DNA of 19,792 nucleotides from Phoronis ovalis (taxonomy: Eukaryota > Phoronida > Phoronidae): assembly GCA_028565635.1 (NCBI GenBank), contig JAOXYB010012900.1, forward strand, positions 1-19,792, given 5' to 3'. The notes beneath the pieces were generated by a model. The model saw only the letters and a list, made by a program, of their open reading frames with translations. It did no database searches and was not told where the DNA came from. Both the position numbers and the translations under genes were made by a program. Numbering within the stretch: the first letter of the stretch is position 1; each line of letters opens with the position of its first letter. Shown piece after piece: positions 19,612 through 19,792 of the stretch.

Positions 19612-19792
19612 CCCTGGGTCCGGTACTTTTTTGTAATATTTGTAAATGACTTATCTGAGGTTATTGAAACATTGGTCCAGATGTTTGCCGATGATACAAA
19701 AGTTTACAATACAATAAGATAAGGATAAATTGCAACACGACCTCGATAATCTTGTCAAATGGGCTAATACATGGCAACTAAAGTTCAATGCT
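19612..19792 (+). mobile_element. Decayed non-LTR retrotransposon (LINE) reverse transcriptase fragment, runs off the window
   Basis: Three reading frames carry pieces of one reverse transcriptase palm region in order. LGPVLF starts at 19614. From 19630, FVIFVNDLSE leads to FADDTKVY, which holds the catalytic Asp pair. From 19724, DKLQHDLDNLVKW leads to WQLKFNA at the window edge. The shifts near 19630 and 19720 and a stop at 19720 show that it is inactive. The FADDTK and WQLKFN wording is typical of invertebrate LINEs of the Jockey/CR1/RTE type. The clade cannot be fixed from this length. The 5' part of the element is missing or unrecognisable to the left. Confidence 0.85.

Overview
This is a eukaryotic, AT-rich, intron-rich animal window. 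Lectin and EGF-like exons, a cilium gene, and repeat types typical of marine invertebrates point to a lophotrochozoan, most likely a bivalve mollusc. The species-level guess is inference. Four protein genes can be supported by exon phase, splice sites and protein similarity, although most exons are too short or too fragmented to stand out as open reading frames.

Layout. (1) 293-2422, minus: the 5' part of a secreted gene with a signal peptide exon, an exon carrying a furin-type site and one SUEL/rhamnose-binding lectin domain, and an EGF-like exon. It runs off the left end of the window. (2) 2423-5691: AT-rich intergenic DNA with no supportable gene. (3) 6009-8630, minus: a complete four-exon CFAP144 (FAM183A) gene, a ciliary axoneme protein. 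(4) 8631-8950: a short divergent promoter with a ZNF143/SBS-like site and a YY1-like site. (5) 8943-16205, plus: a complete FZR1/Cdh1 gene (fizzy-related, the APC/C activator) with eleven coding exons, about 482 residues, and a probable untranslated first exon. (6) 16206-17671: convergent 3' region. (7) 17672-17937, minus: the SF3B5 (SF3b10) coding exon, preceded by a 5'-UTR intron. (8) 17938-19792: repeat-rich DNA with a palindromic repeat, an unexplained GC-rich reading frame, a ~118-bp-arm inverted repeat, and the start of a decayed LINE reverse transcriptase.

Two copies of one non-autonomous transposon family sit in introns of the two head-to-head genes: 6588-6966 in CFAP144 intron 3 and 10131-10643 in FZR1 intron 1. 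Both have terminal inverted repeats and candidate target-site duplications, and the larger copy carries six degenerate copies of a 14-base internal unit.

No operon logic applies. The clearest functional link is the shared promoter between a ciliary gene and FZR1, whose APC/C complex acts in G1/G0, the phase when cilia form. FZR1 and SF3B5 converge tail to tail. I found no rRNA, tRNA or CRISPR array.
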